A DNA stretch of 32,275 bases from Pseudomonadota bacterium (GCA_947454665.1 CANGMU010000002.1:1-32275), one strand, 5' to 3'; counted from the stretch's first letter, positions 1 through 12,231 are shown. The notes: generated from the letters alone by a model not told the origin. Numbers and translations: made by a program.

Positions 1-347
1 ACCTCTTCCTGTGGTCGGGCCACAGCTGGTTCCGCAAGGGCCTCGAGGTGTGGTTCACCGTGCTGATCGAGACCTGCTGGAGCAAGCGACGCATCCTCGA
101 GGTCTATCTCAATGTCATCGAGCTTGGCCGCGGCATTTATGGCGCGCAGGCGGCCTCAAGACAGTTCTTCAGCCATGACGCGCGCACGCTGTCGGCGGCC
201 GAATCAGCGCAGCTCGCCGCCGTACTCCCCAACCCCAAGCGCCTGAACGCGGCGAAACCCGGCGGCTATGTGCAGGGCCGTCGCGAAGAGATCCAGGTGC
301 AGATGCGGCAGCTCGGCGGGCCTGGCTACCTGAGAGGGATCCTGTAA
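1..347 (+). CDS. mtgA: Monofunctional biosynthetic peptidoglycan transglycosylase, C-terminal part (5' end outside window)
   Basis: Frame stays open upstream of the listed ORF start ([56 protein letters not shown]), typical GT51 C-terminal half. Confidence 0.93.
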   Translation, partial: LFLWSGHSWFRKGLEVWFTVLIETCWSKRRILEVYLNVIELGRGIYGAQAASRQFFSHDARTLSAAESAQLAAVLPNPKRLNAAKPGGYVQGRREEIQVQMRQLGGPGYLRGIL

Positions 348-351
348 GGGA

Positions 352-1254
352 TCAGTTCATCGAACCGGGCGGGATCGCTGCGGGCGTTTCCGCGAACAAC
401 TGGGCGACGTCGATCGCGTCGTATCGATAAGGCCGGTGGCAAAACTCGCAGGTCACGGTGATCGCGCCCTGCTCCGCCACGATGTCCTGCGCCTCGTCCT
501 CGCCCAGTGACCGCAGCAGCGCGGCGATGCGTTCCGGCCCGCAACGGCAGCCGAACCGAACGACCTCGGACTCGAAAAGGCGCAGGTCGTGTTCGGCAAA
601 GAGCCGGTGCAACAGCACGTCGACTTCCGTGTCCAGCAACTCGCGACCGCCCAGCGTGGCAAGCAGGACGCTGACTTCCTCCCAGAGGTCATGCCGACGG
701 CCTTCCTCGCCCTCGCCGGCATGTTCCGGGCTGGGCAGTTTCTGCAGCAGGAAACCCGCGGCACGATGACCATCCGCAGACAGCACCAAGCGTGTCGGCA
801 ACTGCTCGGACGTCTCGAAATATCGCTCCAGACAGGCCGAGAGCGTTCCGCCCGTGAGTGGCACGATGCCCTGCCAGGGCATGCCTTCCTCATTGTCGAC
901 CGTGACGACCAACTGGCCGTCGCCGATCAGCTCCTCAAGCGTCGCCGTGTCGGGGATTTCCGCCCCTTCGAGCGGCTGCGCGACGCCGCGCAATTTGCGC
1001 TCATGCGTGCACTGGGCGATGAGCAGCGGCAGCAGGCCCTTGCCCCGCACCTGCAGCGTGAGCGTGCCGCGGAACTTCAGCGCGGCCGCCAGCAGCGTGA
1101 CCGCAGCGAGGGCTTCGCCAAGCAGCGCCGTGACGACGGGTGGATGGTCCTGGTGCTCGCGCGCGGCGCGCCAGGAGGATTCCAGGCGCAGCCAGTGGCC
1201 ACGGAGCGGCGCATCCTCGAACAGGAAACGCCGCAGGCTGTCGACTTCACGCAT
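352..1254 (-). CDS. hslO: Hsp33 family redox-regulated chaperone
   Basis: Start at MREVDSLRRFLFEDAPLRGHW inside the longer ORF; C-terminal CxC...CxxC zinc motif (FGCRCG...VTCEFCHRPY). Confidence 0.93.
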   Translation of the reverse strand: MREVDSLRRFLFEDAPLRGHWLRLESSWRAAREHQDHPPVVTALLGEALAAVTLLAAALKFRGTLTLQVRGKGLLPLLIAQCTHERKLRGVAQPLEGAEIPDTATLEELIGDGQLVVTVDNEEGMPWQGIVPLTGGTLSACLERYFETSEQLPTRLVLSADGHRAAGFLLQKLPSPEHAGEGEEGRRHDLWEEVSVLLATLGGRELLDTEVDVLLHRLFAEHDLRLFESEVVRFGCRCGPERIAALLRSLGEDEAQDIVAEQGAITVTCEFCHRPYRYDAIDVAQLFAETPAAIPPGSMN

Positions 1255-1268
1255 CGCCGGTCCGCGCC

Positions 1269-2720
1269 TTACGGCGCGAGCTTCTGCTTTAGGAGATCGT
1301 TCAGCAGGACCGGATTGGCCTTGCCGCCCGTCGCCTTCATCGTCTGGCCGACGAAGAAGCCGAAGAGTTTGTCCTTGCCCGAACGGTAATCGGCGAGCTG
1401 CTTCGGATTCGCCGCGATGATCTCGTCGATCACCGCACCAATGGCTGCCGGATCGGTGATCTGCTTCAGGCCGCGCGACTCGATGACGACATCGGCTTCC
1501 AGGCCTTCCGCCCACATCGCCTCGAAGACTTCCTTCGCGAGCTTGCCCGACACCGTGTCGTCGACGATGCGGTTCAGCAGCGCGCCGAACTGCGCGGCGG
1601 ACAGCCTACTCTGCGTGATGTCCAGGCCGTCCTTGTTCAGGGCCGCCGAGAGCTCACCCATGACCCAGTTGGCCACGAGCTTCGCATCCGACGGAACGAG
1701 CGCGGCAACGGCTTCGTAATAGTCGGCCATCTCGCCGCTCGCGATCAGGAAGCCTGCGTCATACGCGGACAGCCCGTACTGCGACTGGAATCGCTGCGCC
1801 TTCGCGTCCGGCAGTTCCGGCAGCGTGGCGCGCACGGCGTCGATGAAGTCTTCGCCGACGACTACGGGCAGCAGGTCCGGATCAGGGAAGTAGCGGTAGT
1901 CGTTCGCTTCTTCCTTGGAGCGCATCGAGCGCGTCTCGTCCTTGTCGGCATCGTAGAGGCGCGTTTCCTGCACCACCGTGCCGCCGCCTTCGAGGATGTC
2001 GATCTGACGCGCTACTTCGATGTTGATCGCCCGCTCGACGAAGCGGAACGAATTGAGGTTCTTCAGTTCCGCGCGAGTGCCGAACTTCTCGGCGCCCTTG
2101 CGACGCACGGAGACATTGGCGTCGCAGCGGAAGGAACCTTCCTGCATGTTGCCGTCGCAGATGCCCAGGTAGCGCACCAGCGTATGGATCTTCTTCATGT
2201 ACGCCACGGCTTCCTTGGCCGAGCGCATGTCGGGTTCCGACACGATCTCGATCAGCGGCGTTCCCGCGCGGTTGAGGTCAATCGCCGATACGCCAACGCC
2301 CTCGTGCTGGCTCTTGCCCGCGTCCTCTTCCAGGTGGGCGCGCGTGACGCCGATCGACTTGACCGTGCCGTCCTCGAGCATCACGTCCAGCACGCCCTTG
2401 CCGACGATGGGCAGCTCGTACTGGCTGATCTGGTAGCCCTTCGGCAGGTCCGGGTAGAAATAATTCTTGCGCGCGAACACCGAGCGGCGCGTGATCACCG
2501 CACCGATCGCGAGGCCGAACTTCACGGCCATGCGCACGGCCTCGGCGTTCAGCACCGGCAGCACGCCCGGATAGCCGAGGTCGACCAGATCGGCCTGCGT
2601 GTTGGGCTCGGCGCCATAGGCCGTCGGCGAGCCCGAAAAGATCTTGGATTTCGTCGCCAGCTGGGTGTGGATCTCCAGGCCGATGACGGTTTCCCAGCCG
2701 CCCTGCTCCACGCCGCTCAT
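1269..2720 (-). CDS. gatB: Asp-tRNA(Asn)/Glu-tRNA(Gln) amidotransferase subunit B
   Basis: [24 protein letters not shown]..., [20 protein letters not shown]-terminal YqeY-like tail; start at MSGVEQGG overlaps the gatA stop (ATGA). Confidence 0.96.
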   Translation of the reverse strand: MSGVEQGGWETVIGLEIHTQLATKSKIFSGSPTAYGAEPNTQADLVDLGYPGVLPVLNAEAVRMAVKFGLAIGAVITRRSVFARKNYFYPDLPKGYQISQYELPIVGKGVLDVMLEDGTVKSIGVTRAHLEEDAGKSQHEGVGVSAIDLNRAGTPLIEIVSEPDMRSAKEAVAYMKKIHTLVRYLGICDGNMQEGSFRCDANVSVRRKGAEKFGTRAELKNLNSFRFVERAINIEVARQIDILEGGGTVVQETRLYDADKDETRSMRSKEEANDYRYFPDPDLLPVVVGEDFIDAVRATLPELPDAKAQRFQSQYGLSAYDAGFLIASGEMADYYEAVAALVPSDAKLVANWVMGELSAALNKDGLDITQSRLSAAQFGALLNRIVDDTVSGKLAKEVFEAMWAEGLEADVVIESRGLKQITDPAAIGAVIDEIIAANPKQLADYRSGKDKLFGFFVGQTMKATGGKANPVLLNDLLKQKLAP

Positions 2721-4207
2721 GCCGCACCGCCCGTCGTCGACGGCTCGAAATCCGCGGCCCAGCCGGACGGGGCACGCAGGTGCCAATCGGTTTCGCGCTG
2801 GTAGGCATGGGCCGCGGCCAGCATCCGGCCTTCCGCGAAGTGCGGGCCGATCAGCTGCACGCCGACCGGCAGGCCCGCCGCAAAGCCACAGGGGATCGAC
2901 ATCGCGGGCAGGCCCGCGAGGTTCGCACCGATGGTGTAGATGTCGTTCAGGTACATGGTGATCGGATCCGAGGTCTTGTCACCCAGTCCGAAGGCCACCG
3001 TCGGCGTCGTCGGGCCGACCAGCAGGTCGACTTCGCCGAAGGCACGACGGAAGTCCTGGTTGATCAGCGCGCGCACGCGCTGGGCCTTGAGGTAATAGGC
3101 GTCGTAATAGCCGGCTGACAGCACATAGGTGCCGGTCATGATGCGGCGCTTCACTTCGCTGCCGAAGCCTTCCGCGCGCGAGCGCTTGTAGAGGTCCAGC
3201 AGGTCCTTGGGGTCCTCGCAGCGGTGGCCGAAGCGCACGCCATCGAAACGCGCGAGGTTCGACGAGCATTCCGCCGGCGCGACGACGTAATACGTGGGCA
3301 CGGAGAGCGGCAGGTTCGGCAGGCTCACTTCCTGGATCGTGGCGCCGAGCTTCTGCCACACGGCAAGCGAATCACGCACGGCCTGCTCAACCGCCGGATC
3401 CAGGCCTTCGCCGAAGAATTCCGTGAGGATGCCGATGCGCAGTCCCCGCATGGGCTGCTGCAACTCGGCCGCGTAATCCGGTACCGGCACGTCCACGCTG
3501 GTGGAATCGCGCGGATCGAAACCCGCCATCGCCTGCAAGGTCAGCGCGGCATCCTCGGCCGACACCGTGATGACACCCGCCTGGTCGAGGCTGGAGGCAA
3601 ACGCGATCATGCCGTAGCGCGACACACGGCCATAGGTCGGCTTGAGGCCCGTGACACCGCAGAGCGCCGCAGGCTGACGGATCGAGCCGCCGGTATCCGT
3701 CGCCGTGGCCAGCGGCGCAAGGCGCGCTGCAACCGCTGCGGCAGAGCCACCCGACGAACCGCCCGGCACCTTCGCGAGGTCCCAGGGGTTCTTCACGGCG
3801 CCGAAGAAACTCGTCTCGTTCGACGAGCCCATGGCGAACTCGTCCATGTTCGCCTTGCCGAGCATCACGGTGCCGGCATCCTTGTACTTGCCGACCAGCG
3901 TCGCGTCGTAGGGCGAGATGAAGTTCGACAGCATCTTCGAGGCGCAGGTCGTGCGGACGCCGGACGTGCAGAAGATGTCCTTGTGGATGATCGGCACGCC
4001 CGTCAGCGGCCCGGCAGTGCCCGCCGCGATCCGCACGTCGGCGGCAGCGGCGGCGGCCAGGGCGGATTCCGCCGTGACGGTGACCAGCGCGTTGAGCGCA
4101 GGCTGAGCGTGCTCGATGCGACCGAGAAATGCCTTGGTCAGTTCGACGCTGGAATATTTCCTGGCCTTGAGGCCAGCGGCCAGCGAGGCCAGGGTCTGGT
4201 CGGCCAT
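2717..4207 (-). CDS. gatA: Asp-tRNA(Asn)/Glu-tRNA(Gln) amidotransferase subunit A (amidase signature)
   Basis: [19 protein letters not shown]..., [52 protein letters not shown] amidase signature. Confidence 0.97.
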   Translation of the reverse strand: MADQTLASLAAGLKARKYSSVELTKAFLGRIEHAQPALNALVTVTAESALAAAAAADVRIAAGTAGPLTGVPIIHKDIFCTSGVRTTCASKMLSNFISPYDATLVGKYKDAGTVMLGKANMDEFAMGSSNETSFFGAVKNPWDLAKVPGGSSGGSAAAVAARLAPLATATDTGGSIRQPAALCGVTGLKPTYGRVSRYGMIAFASSLDQAGVITVSAEDAALTLQAMAGFDPRDSTSVDVPVPDYAAELQQPMRGLRIGILTEFFGEGLDPAVEQAVRDSLAVWQKLGATIQEVSLPNLPLSVPTYYVVAPAECSSNLARFDGVRFGHRCEDPKDLLDLYKRSRAEGFGSEVKRRIMTGTYVLSAGYYDAYYLKAQRVRALINQDFRRAFGEVDLLVGPTTPTVAFGLGDKTSDPITMYLNDIYTIGANLAGLPAMSIPCGFAAGLPVGVQLIGPHFAEGRMLAAAHAYQRETDWHLRAPSGWAADFEPSTTGGAA

Positions 4208-4497
4208 TACTCGATCACCTTCGGCACGAGATAGAGTCCGCCGTCGACCTGCGGGGCATTCTGCTGGTAGAGGTCCCGCGCGTTCGGCGAGGTGATGGCA
4301 TCCGCGCGCAGGCGCTGCACCTGGTCCTCCAGGGGGTGGGCCATCGGCTCGATACCGGCCGTCTGGGCGCGGTCGAGCTCGTCGACCAGCCCGAAGATCC
4401 GCGACAGGCTGTCGGAGTAGGCGGGGATTTCCTCGGCGGCCAGTTCCAGGCGGGCGAGGTGGGCGATGCGTTCGATCTGCTTGGGTGTGAGGCTCAT
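4207..4497 (-). CDS. gatC: Asp-tRNA(Asn)/Glu-tRNA(Gln) amidotransferase subunit C
   Basis: [41 protein letters not shown]...; 1-bp overlap with gatA; start chosen inside a spurious longer ORF. Confidence 0.93.
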   Translation of the reverse strand: MSLTPKQIERIAHLARLELAAEEIPAYSDSLSRIFGLVDELDRAQTAGIEPMAHPLEDQVQRLRADAITSPNARDLYQQNAPQVDGGLYLVPKVIE

Positions 4498-4556
4498 CGG
4501 AGCGCGACTTTCCAGCGGTGAAGAAGGGCCTCGCGGCCCGAAAAATCCAGTGTCAA

Positions 4557-5688
<1,132 letters not shown>

Positions 5689-5717
5689 CCGTCGCGGCGG
5701 GGGGCCTCTGACCTCCG

Positions 5718-6713
5718 ATGGCGACCGTATTCCGTCGCAACCCGCGCCAGACATCCAGCCGCGACAGCGCGCCCGGCCCGCGCTTCGCGTTCTTCGCGGC
5801 GGTTTCGATCGCGCTGATGCTGCTGGACCAGCGCGGCGGCTGGATCAACGATGCCCGCTTCTACCTGCAGACGGCGACCCAGCCGGTGCAGTCGCTCGTG
5901 AATTCGCCTCGCACTGTGTTCACCTGGATCGGCGGACTCTTCGAATCGCGTGAATCGCTGCGCGCGGAGATCGCCGGCCTCAAGACACGCGAGCGTGAAC
6001 TGAGCCTGGCTCAGATGCGCTTCGAAGCCCTGGAGCACGAGAACGCGCAGTTGCGCGCCCTGAAAGCCGCCCTGCCCCCGCTGGTCAGCCGGCAACAGGT
6101 CGCCGAAGTGGTCAGCCTCGAAATGAACCCGCTGCGGCAGCGACTGCTCGTCAACAAGGGCAAGCGGGACGAGATCTTCGACGGCCAGGCCGTGCTGGAC
6201 GCCCGCGGCCTGCTCGGCCAGGTCTCGCGCGCCGGCCCCTGGAGCGCCGAGATCATCCTCATCACGGATCCGGAACACGCGGTGCCCGTGCAACTGGCCC
6301 GCAACGGTCTCCGCTCGATCGCCGTTGGGGCCGGCAACAGCGGCGAGCTGCTGCTGCCCTACCTGCCCGTGAATTCAGACGTGAAGGCGGGCGACCTGCT
6401 CGTCACGTCGGGCCTGGGCGGCGTGTTCCCTGCCGGCTATCCAGTGGCCGTGGTCACCGGCATCAAGCGCGATCCGGTCATGCTGCTGGCGCAGGTGCGT
6501 GCGCGTCCGCTTGCCACACTCGAGCGGGACCGTGAAGTCATGCTCGTCTGGTTCGACGCAAGCCATCCGGCGGCACCGGTTACCCGAAAGGCGGCCGAAT
6601 TGCCGCAGGTCACGCTCGGTGCGCCGACGGACCGCACCGGTGAGGCGTCGACCGACGAGCCCGCGCCGGGTGCCGAGGGCGAAGGCGCCACCGATGCGCA
6701 GGGCAAGCCATGA
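5718..6713 (+). CDS. mreC: Rod shape-determining protein MreC
   Basis: N-terminal TM segment, coiled coil, beta domain (VAEVVSLEMNPLRQRLLVNKGKRDEIFDGQAVLDARGLLGQVSRAGPWSAEIILITDPEHAVPVQ); directly after mreB. Confidence 0.96.
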   Translation: MATVFRRNPRQTSSRDSAPGPRFAFFAAVSIALMLLDQRGGWINDARFYLQTATQPVQSLVNSPRTVFTWIGGLFESRESLRAEIAGLKTRERELSLAQMRFEALEHENAQLRALKAALPPLVSRQQVAEVVSLEMNPLRQRLLVNKGKRDEIFDGQAVLDARGLLGQVSRAGPWSAEIILITDPEHAVPVQLARNGLRSIAVGAGNSGELLLPYLPVNSDVKAGDLLVTSGLGGVFPAGYPVAVVTGIKRDPVMLLAQVRARPLATLERDREVMLVWFDASHPAAPVTRKAAELPQVTLGAPTDRTGEASTDEPAPGAEGEGATDAQGKP

Positions 6714-7192
6714 GCCTGCGCAAGACCCGCGATTCGTACCTGCTTGTCTATGGGACCGTGTTCATCGCACTGCTGCTGATGCTTGTGCCGCTGCCGCGAT
6801 TCCTCTCGGTGTTGCGCCCTTCTTTCGTCGCGCTCGCCATCCTGTACTGGTCGACGATGTCGCCCCGCTCCGGCGGCATCCTCGTCGGCTTCCTCGCAGG
6901 CCTGATGCTCGACCTGCTGCAAGGCTCGCTGCTGGGCGAACACGCGCTCGCGATGTCCTTGCTGGCCTACCTTGCGGTGCGCCTGCACCTCATGACACGC
7001 GCCAAGCCGATCTTCGAGCAGGGCCTGCTCGTGCTCATCAGCCTGCTGCTCTATGAGGGCCTGATCTGGGCCATCGACGGCTGGAGTGGTCATCCGCTCA
7101 ACAGCTGGCTGCGCTGGCTGCCCTGTTTCATCGGCGCCGCATCGTGGCCCGTGGTGGTCGGCCTGCTAGGCCGACTCCACTCGCCGCGCTAG
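6710..7192 (+). CDS. mreD: Rod shape-determining protein MreD
   Basis: Small multi-TM protein, ATGA overlap with mreC; RPSFVALAILYWSTMSPRSGGILVGFLAGLMLDLLQGSLLGEHAL. Confidence 0.94.
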   Translation: MSLRKTRDSYLLVYGTVFIALLLMLVPLPRFLSVLRPSFVALAILYWSTMSPRSGGILVGFLAGLMLDLLQGSLLGEHALAMSLLAYLAVRLHLMTRAKPIFEQGLLVLISLLLYEGLIWAIDGWSGHPLNSWLRWLPCFIGAASWPVVVGLLGRLHSPR

Positions 7193-7212
7193 GCAGCAGG
7201 CGTAGTCACAGC

Positions 7213-9159
7213 ATGGCCCCCAAGGTCAGCATCAAGAACTTCTTCCGAGAGCAGCGGCTGTTCCAGCAGCGCATGCTCGTGGCCACGATCCTCATCGGCG
7301 CGGCAGCGCTGGTTCTGTTCGGGCGACTGTTCCTGTTGCAGGTCGTCCGCTACGACTATTACCTCGAACAGTCGCAAGGCAACCGCGCGCGACTGGATCC
7401 GATCCCCGCGAGTCGCGGCCTGATCCGCGACCGCAACGGCGTGGTGATGGCCGACAACCAGGCCGCTTACCAGCTGGAGCTGGTGCGCGAACAGGTGACG
7501 GACCTGGATGGCACGCTGAAGGGGCTCGCCTCGCTGCAGCTCATCCCCGAAGACGGACTCGCCGACATCAAGCGACTGGTGAAATCACGCCGCGGCTTCG
7601 AAGGCGTGCCCATCCGGCTGCGACTGACGGAAGAAGAGCTCTCGCGCTTCGCCGTGAACCGTCATCGCTTCCCGGGTGTCGACATCCGCACGCGGCTCAC
7701 GCGGGCCTACCCCTACGGCGAACTCGGCGTGCACGCGCTGGGCTATGTCGCCGCGATCAGCGAAGCAGACCTGCCACGCATCGACCGCAGCGCCTATGCG
7801 GGCACGACGCTGATCGGCAAGCTCGGCGTCGAAAGCGCGCGCGAGAAGGAACTGCACGGCACCAACGGCTTCCGCGAAGTGCTCGTCAACGCGCAGGGTC
7901 GCTCGGTGCAGAAAGCGGGCGCCTTCGCGCCGGACCTGCGGTCACGCGCACCGAAGGCCGGCTCCGACATCATCCTGTCGATCGATCTGGCAGCCCAGCA
8001 GGCTGCGGAAGAAGGCCTGAAGGGACGTCGCGGCGCAGTGGTCGCTATCGATCCGGCCACGGGGGACGTGCTCGCGCTGGCGAGCCATCCAGGTTTCGAC
8101 CCGAGTCTCTTCGGTCGCGGCCTCACACGCGCCGAATACCACGAGCTCTCGTCGGACATCGACCGCCCACTGTTCAACCGCGCGCTGCGCGGCACCTATC
8201 CGGCGGGCTCTACCGTCAAACCCGTCATCTCGCTGGCCGGCCTCCATTACGGGGCGGTCACGGCAGATGAACCGATCTACTGCCCGGGTTCGTGGATGCT
8301 GCGGGGTTACGCCAAGCCCTTTCGCGAAGGCCGCGGCGGCACGCACCACGCGATCGCGATGGAAGATGCGATCGCCAAATCCTGCGACGTCTATTTCTAC
8401 GAACTCGCGCACCGGCTCGAGGTGGACCATCTGTCGGAGTTCATGGCGCCCTTCGGTTACGGCAAGCCCACCGGCATCGATATCGCCGGAGAGCTGTCGG
8501 GCATCCTGCCCTCGAAGGACTGGAAGAAGCAGCGCTTCAAGCGTCGCGCGGACCAGATCTGGTTCCCGGGCGAAACCGTGAACATGGGCATCGGCCAGGG
8601 CTACCTGACGGTCACGCCGATGGAACAGGCGAGCATGATCGCAACAGTTGCCGCGCGCGGAAAGCGCTTCAAGCCGCGGCTGGTCACGGCGATGCGCGAC
8701 CCGGAAACCGGCGTCGTCACAAAGGTCGAGCCCGAAGTGCTGGCCTCGGTGCCAGGCATCCCCGAGAAGGACTGGGACCGCGTGTTCGCCGGCATGGTGG
8801 GCACTATCCAGCGAGGCACGGCGGCCCAGCCGGCCGCCAACATGGCACACACCGCCTATACCGTGGCCGGCAAGACCGGCACGGCACAGGTGGTGTCCAT
8901 CGCCGCCAACGAAAAACTCGACAAGCGACTGGAAGAGCGCCAGCGCGACCACTCCTGGTTCGTCGCTTTCGCACCGGTCGAGGCGCCGCGCATCGCGCTC
9001 GTCGTACTGGTCGAGAATGGCGGCTTCGGCGCCGCGGCAGCCGCACCGATCGCGCGTCGCGTGCTCGACGCCTACCTGTTGCCGAAGAACGCGAGCACGC
9101 AGCCGCCGCCCGGTGCATCGACAGCGGACAAAGACATCGACCCGGAGACGGCCGAATGA
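7213..9159 (+). CDS. mrdA: Penicillin-binding protein 2 (peptidoglycan D,D-transpeptidase)
   Basis: Start at MAPKVSIKNFFREQRLFQQRM; transpeptidase motifs GSTVKPV, KSCDVYFY, KTGTAQ. Confidence 0.96.
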   Translation: MAPKVSIKNFFREQRLFQQRMLVATILIGAAALVLFGRLFLLQVVRYDYYLEQSQGNRARLDPIPASRGLIRDRNGVVMADNQAAYQLELVREQVTDLDGTLKGLASLQLIPEDGLADIKRLVKSRRGFEGVPIRLRLTEEELSRFAVNRHRFPGVDIRTRLTRAYPYGELGVHALGYVAAISEADLPRIDRSAYAGTTLIGKLGVESAREKELHGTNGFREVLVNAQGRSVQKAGAFAPDLRSRAPKAGSDIILSIDLAAQQAAEEGLKGRRGAVVAIDPATGDVLALASHPGFDPSLFGRGLTRAEYHELSSDIDRPLFNRALRGTYPAGSTVKPVISLAGLHYGAVTADEPIYCPGSWMLRGYAKPFREGRGGTHHAIAMEDAIAKSCDVYFYELAHRLEVDHLSEFMAPFGYGKPTGIDIAGELSGILPSKDWKKQRFKRRADQIWFPGETVNMGIGQGYLTVTPMEQASMIATVAARGKRFKPRLVTAMRDPETGVVTKVEPEVLASVPGIPEKDWDRVFAGMVGTIQRGTAAQPAANMAHTAYTVAGKTGTAQVVSIAANEKLDKRLEERQRDHSWFVAFAPVEAPRIALVVLVENGGFGAAAAAPIARRVLDAYLLPKNASTQPPPGASTADKDIDPETAE

Positions 9160-10295
9160 TCCGCCAGCCGGTCGAATCCCCCTCCGCGCGCCGCACGATC
9201 ACCATCGCCACGCGCCTGCTGCTCGCGCTGCAGCTCGACGGGCCGCTGCTCGTCGGCCTCGGCCTGATCGCCTGCTTCGGCCTCGTGGTGCTGTACAGCG
9301 CCTCGGGTCAGGACATGGGCAAGATGGTCCGCGCCGTGCTGCACCTGTGCCTCGGCACGGCGGCGATGCTCGGCCTCGCGCAGGTACGGCCCCAGCTGCT
9401 GCGCCGCGTGGCGCCCTGGCTGTATGGATTCGGCGTGTTCCTGCTGGTCGTAGTGTTCGTGGAAGGCGAAATCGGCAAGGGCGCGCAGCGCTGGCTCGAC
9501 CTGGGCTTCATCCGCTTCCAGCCTTCCGAGATCCTCAAGATCGCCGTGCCGATGGCCTGCGCCTGGTACCTGCAGGAGCGGCCCCTGCCGCCCTCGGCGA
9601 AATCGCTGGGCGTGCTGGCCGCGATCATCCTCGTGCCCTCGGCGCTCATCATCAAGCAGCCGGACCTTGGCACCGCGCTGCTCATCATGGCCGCGGGCAC
9701 CATGGTCATCATCATGGCGGGCCTTCCGGTGTGGATCATGCTCGCCGGCCTGCTCGCCGGATCGGGCGCGGCGTGGTTCGCATGGGCGCACCTGCTGCAC
9801 GACTACCAGCGTGAACGCGTGCTGACCTTCATCGACCCGCAGAACGATCCGCTGGGCTCCGGTTACCACATCATCCAGTCGCAGATCGCCATCGGTTCGG
9901 GCGGCGTGTTCGGCAAGGGCTGGATGAACGGCTCTCAGGCCCAGCTCGATTACCTGCCCGAGCGGCACACCGACTTCATCTTCGCGGTGATCGGCGAGGA
10001 ATTCGGCATGCTCGGCCAGATGCTGCTGGTCCTGCTGTACCTCTTCGTCGTGGCCCGTGCGCTGTATCTCACTTCGCAGATGCAGGACACCTTCGCGCGC
10101 CTGCTGGCATCCAGCCTCGCGCTCACCTTCTTCGTGTACGTCTTCATCAACACGGGCATGGTCAGCGGCCTGCTGCCGGTGGTCGGCGTACCCTTGCCGC
10201 TCGTGAGTTATGGCGGCACCTCCATGGTGACCCTGCTGGCGGGCTTCGGTATCCTCATGTCGCTCTACTCCCATCGCAAGCTCGTCGGTACGTGA
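9156..10295 (+). CDS. mrdB: Rod shape-determining protein RodA (SEDS glycosyltransferase)
   Basis: DGPLLVGLGLIACFGLVVLYSASGQDM..., QPDLGTALLI, GWMNGSQAQLDYLPERHTDFIFAVIGEEFG, GVPLPLVSYGGTSMVT; ATGA overlap with mrdA. Confidence 0.96.
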   Translation: MIRQPVESPSARRTITIATRLLLALQLDGPLLVGLGLIACFGLVVLYSASGQDMGKMVRAVLHLCLGTAAMLGLAQVRPQLLRRVAPWLYGFGVFLLVVVFVEGEIGKGAQRWLDLGFIRFQPSEILKIAVPMACAWYLQERPLPPSAKSLGVLAAIILVPSALIIKQPDLGTALLIMAAGTMVIIMAGLPVWIMLAGLLAGSGAAWFAWAHLLHDYQRERVLTFIDPQNDPLGSGYHIIQSQIAIGSGGVFGKGWMNGSQAQLDYLPERHTDFIFAVIGEEFGMLGQMLLVLLYLFVVARALYLTSQMQDTFARLLASSLALTFFVYVFINTGMVSGLLPVVGVPLPLVSYGGTSMVTLLAGFGILMSLYSHRKLVGT

Positions 10296-11335
10296 ACCGC
10301 CGCCGCACGCTCCTGCTCTTCGCCCTGTCGACGCCGCTGCTGCTGGCCGCGGGGGCCCAGGCTGCCTCCGGCAAGCGACCCAAAGTTGTCGCGCCACGCG
10401 CGCGCTTCGACCTCGATCGCGCCGACATCCGGGACTTCGCCGCGCGTGCTGCGACACGCACCGGCATGAGCGTGGACGCCGTGCTGTCGCTGTTGGGCGA
10501 GGCCTCGCCGCAATCCTCCATCCTCGACGCGATGTCGCGGCCTGCGGAGTCAGTGCTGCCGTGGTGGCAGTACCGTGAGCGCTTCCTCACGAGTGCGCGC
10601 ATCGATGCAGGACTCGCCTTCTGGGCAAAGCACGCAGAGCTGCTCGATGCCGTCGAGCGCGAGCGCGGCGTGCCGGCCGAATACCTGGTATCCATCCTCG
10701 GCGTCGAGACGCATTACGGCCGCATCGTCGGGCGTTACCGCGTGCTCGATGCCCTCACGACGCTCGGCTTCGACTATCCGGCCCGGGCCGCCTACTTCCG
10801 CAGCGAGCTCGAGGAATTCCTGCTGCTGGCCCGCGAGGACCAGCTCGACCCGCTTGCCACCAAGGGCTCCTACGCGGGTGCCATGGGTGCACCGCAGTTC
10901 ATGCCGTCGAGCATCCGCCGCTTTGCAGTGGACAGCGGCGGCAAGGGCCACCGCGACCTCTGGCAGGACTGGCATGACGTGTTCGCCAGCGTCGCGAACT
11001 ACCTCGCCCTGCAAGGCTGGAAGCAAGGGGAGCCAGTGCTGGCCAACGCACGGCGCGAAGGCGAAGCCGATGACCCGCTGGCCTTCCGGCTGTTGCTGGC
11101 CGATTCGCTCGGTGCGATCCGCGGCCGCGGCTATGCGGTCGATTCGACGCAGCCCGACAGCGCACCGGCCCTGCTGGTGCCGGCCGAACAGGCAGACAGC
11201 CTCGGCTGGCGCGTCGGCTTCAACAACTTCTACGTCATCACGCGTTACAACCGCAGCCCGCGCTATGCGATGGCTGTGCATGACCTCGCCACAGCGCTGC
11301 GCGACGGCCGCGACACGATGGAGTCCGCGACATGA
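10292..11335 (+). CDS. mltB: Lytic murein transglycosylase B
   Basis: VPAEYLVSILGVETHYGRIVGRYRVLDALTTLGFDYPARAAYFRSELEEFLLLAREDQ, GSYAGAMGAPQFMPSS; GTG start overlaps mrdB stop. Confidence 0.94.
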   Translation: MNRRRTLLLFALSTPLLLAAGAQAASGKRPKVVAPRARFDLDRADIRDFAARAATRTGMSVDAVLSLLGEASPQSSILDAMSRPAESVLPWWQYRERFLTSARIDAGLAFWAKHAELLDAVERERGVPAEYLVSILGVETHYGRIVGRYRVLDALTTLGFDYPARAAYFRSELEEFLLLAREDQLDPLATKGSYAGAMGAPQFMPSSIRRFAVDSGGKGHRDLWQDWHDVFASVANYLALQGWKQGEPVLANARREGEADDPLAFRLLLADSLGAIRGRGYAVDSTQPDSAPALLVPAEQADSLGWRVGFNNFYVITRYNRSPRYAMAVHDLATALRDGRDTMESAT

Positions 11336-12231
11336 CACCACACCTGCGCTGGAGATCGCCCGGTTGGCTGTCACTGCTGGCACTGCTGGCCTCGTGCAGC
11401 GGCACGCCCCAGCATCCTGCGCCGCCGGTATCGGCTGCACCCGCCATCGCACGGCCTGCACCCTCGCCCGCTCCGCCGGCCGCGCTGCCAGCTCCACCGC
11501 CGCGCGCGTCGGGCACCGTGCCGACGCCCGCGGAACTCGCCGCCATTCCGGACGCCGTGCCGCGCGTGGAGCCGCGCGCCGCGCTGGGCAATCCACCGTT
11601 CTATGACGTGGCCGGCAAGCGTTATTTCGTGCTCGCCTCGGCCGAGGGTTACAAGGAACGCGGCGTCGCGTCCTGGTACGGCCCGACCTTCCACGAGAAG
11701 AACGCCTCCAACGGCGATGCCTATGACATGTACGCCATGTCGGCCGCGCACAAGACGCTGCCGCTGCCCGCCTATGTGCGCGTGACGAACCTCGCCAACG
11801 GGCGCAGTGTCGTCGTGCGCGTGAACGACCGCGGCCCCTTCGTCGGCACGCGCCTGATCGATCTGTCGTACACGGCGGCCTGGAAGCTGGACATGCTCCG
11901 CCAGGGCACGGCTTTCGTGGAAATCGAAGCGATCGTGCCGGGGTCGCTTGCCGCGGCCGCAGCGGGCGTGACACCGACCGCACCGACGACGATCGCCGCC
12001 ACTGCCACACTCTACATCCAGGCAGGCGCTTTCGGCGTCGAAGACAATGCGCGCCGCCTTGCCGATCGGCTCCGCGCCGCGGGTATTGGCGAGGTCGCGC
12101 TGCGCGCACCCAGCGGCAACAGCCGGCTCTGGCGCGTGCGCGTCGGCCCTGTTGCCGACGTCGCCGCTTACGACCGCGTGATCACCCAATTGCAGGGGCT
12201 GGGCGTCGAAGGACGCCTGGCCTCCGACTGA
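11332..12231 (+). CDS. rlpA: Septal ring lytic transglycosylase RlpA family lipoprotein with SPOR domain
   Basis: Lipobox LLASC; double-psi beta-barrel GVASWYGPTFHEKNASNGDAYDMYAMSAAHKTLPLPAYVRVTNLANGRSVVVRVNDRGPF; C-terminal SPOR-like repeat. Confidence 0.93.
   Translation: MTPHLRWRSPGWLSLLALLASCSGTPQHPAPPVSAAPAIARPAPSPAPPAALPAPPPRASGTVPTPAELAAIPDAVPRVEPRAALGNPPFYDVAGKRYFVLASAEGYKERGVASWYGPTFHEKNASNGDAYDMYAMSAAHKTLPLPAYVRVTNLANGRSVVVRVNDRGPFVGTRLIDLSYTAAWKLDMLRQGTAFVEIEAIVPGSLAAAAAGVTPTAPTTIAATATLYIQAGAFGVEDNARRLADRLRAAGIGEVALRAPSGNSRLWRVRVGPVADVAAYDRVITQLQGLGVEGRLASD

Noticed and set aside
9072-10457. 461-aa minus-strand ORF opposite mrdB
   Set aside because: His/Gln/Arg-rich shadow frame without domain-like features; mrdB on the plus strand is unambiguous.
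10550-12109. 519-aa minus-strand ORF opposite mltB/rlpA
   Set aside because: Arg-rich shadow frame; the plus strand carries two well-recognised cell-wall genes.
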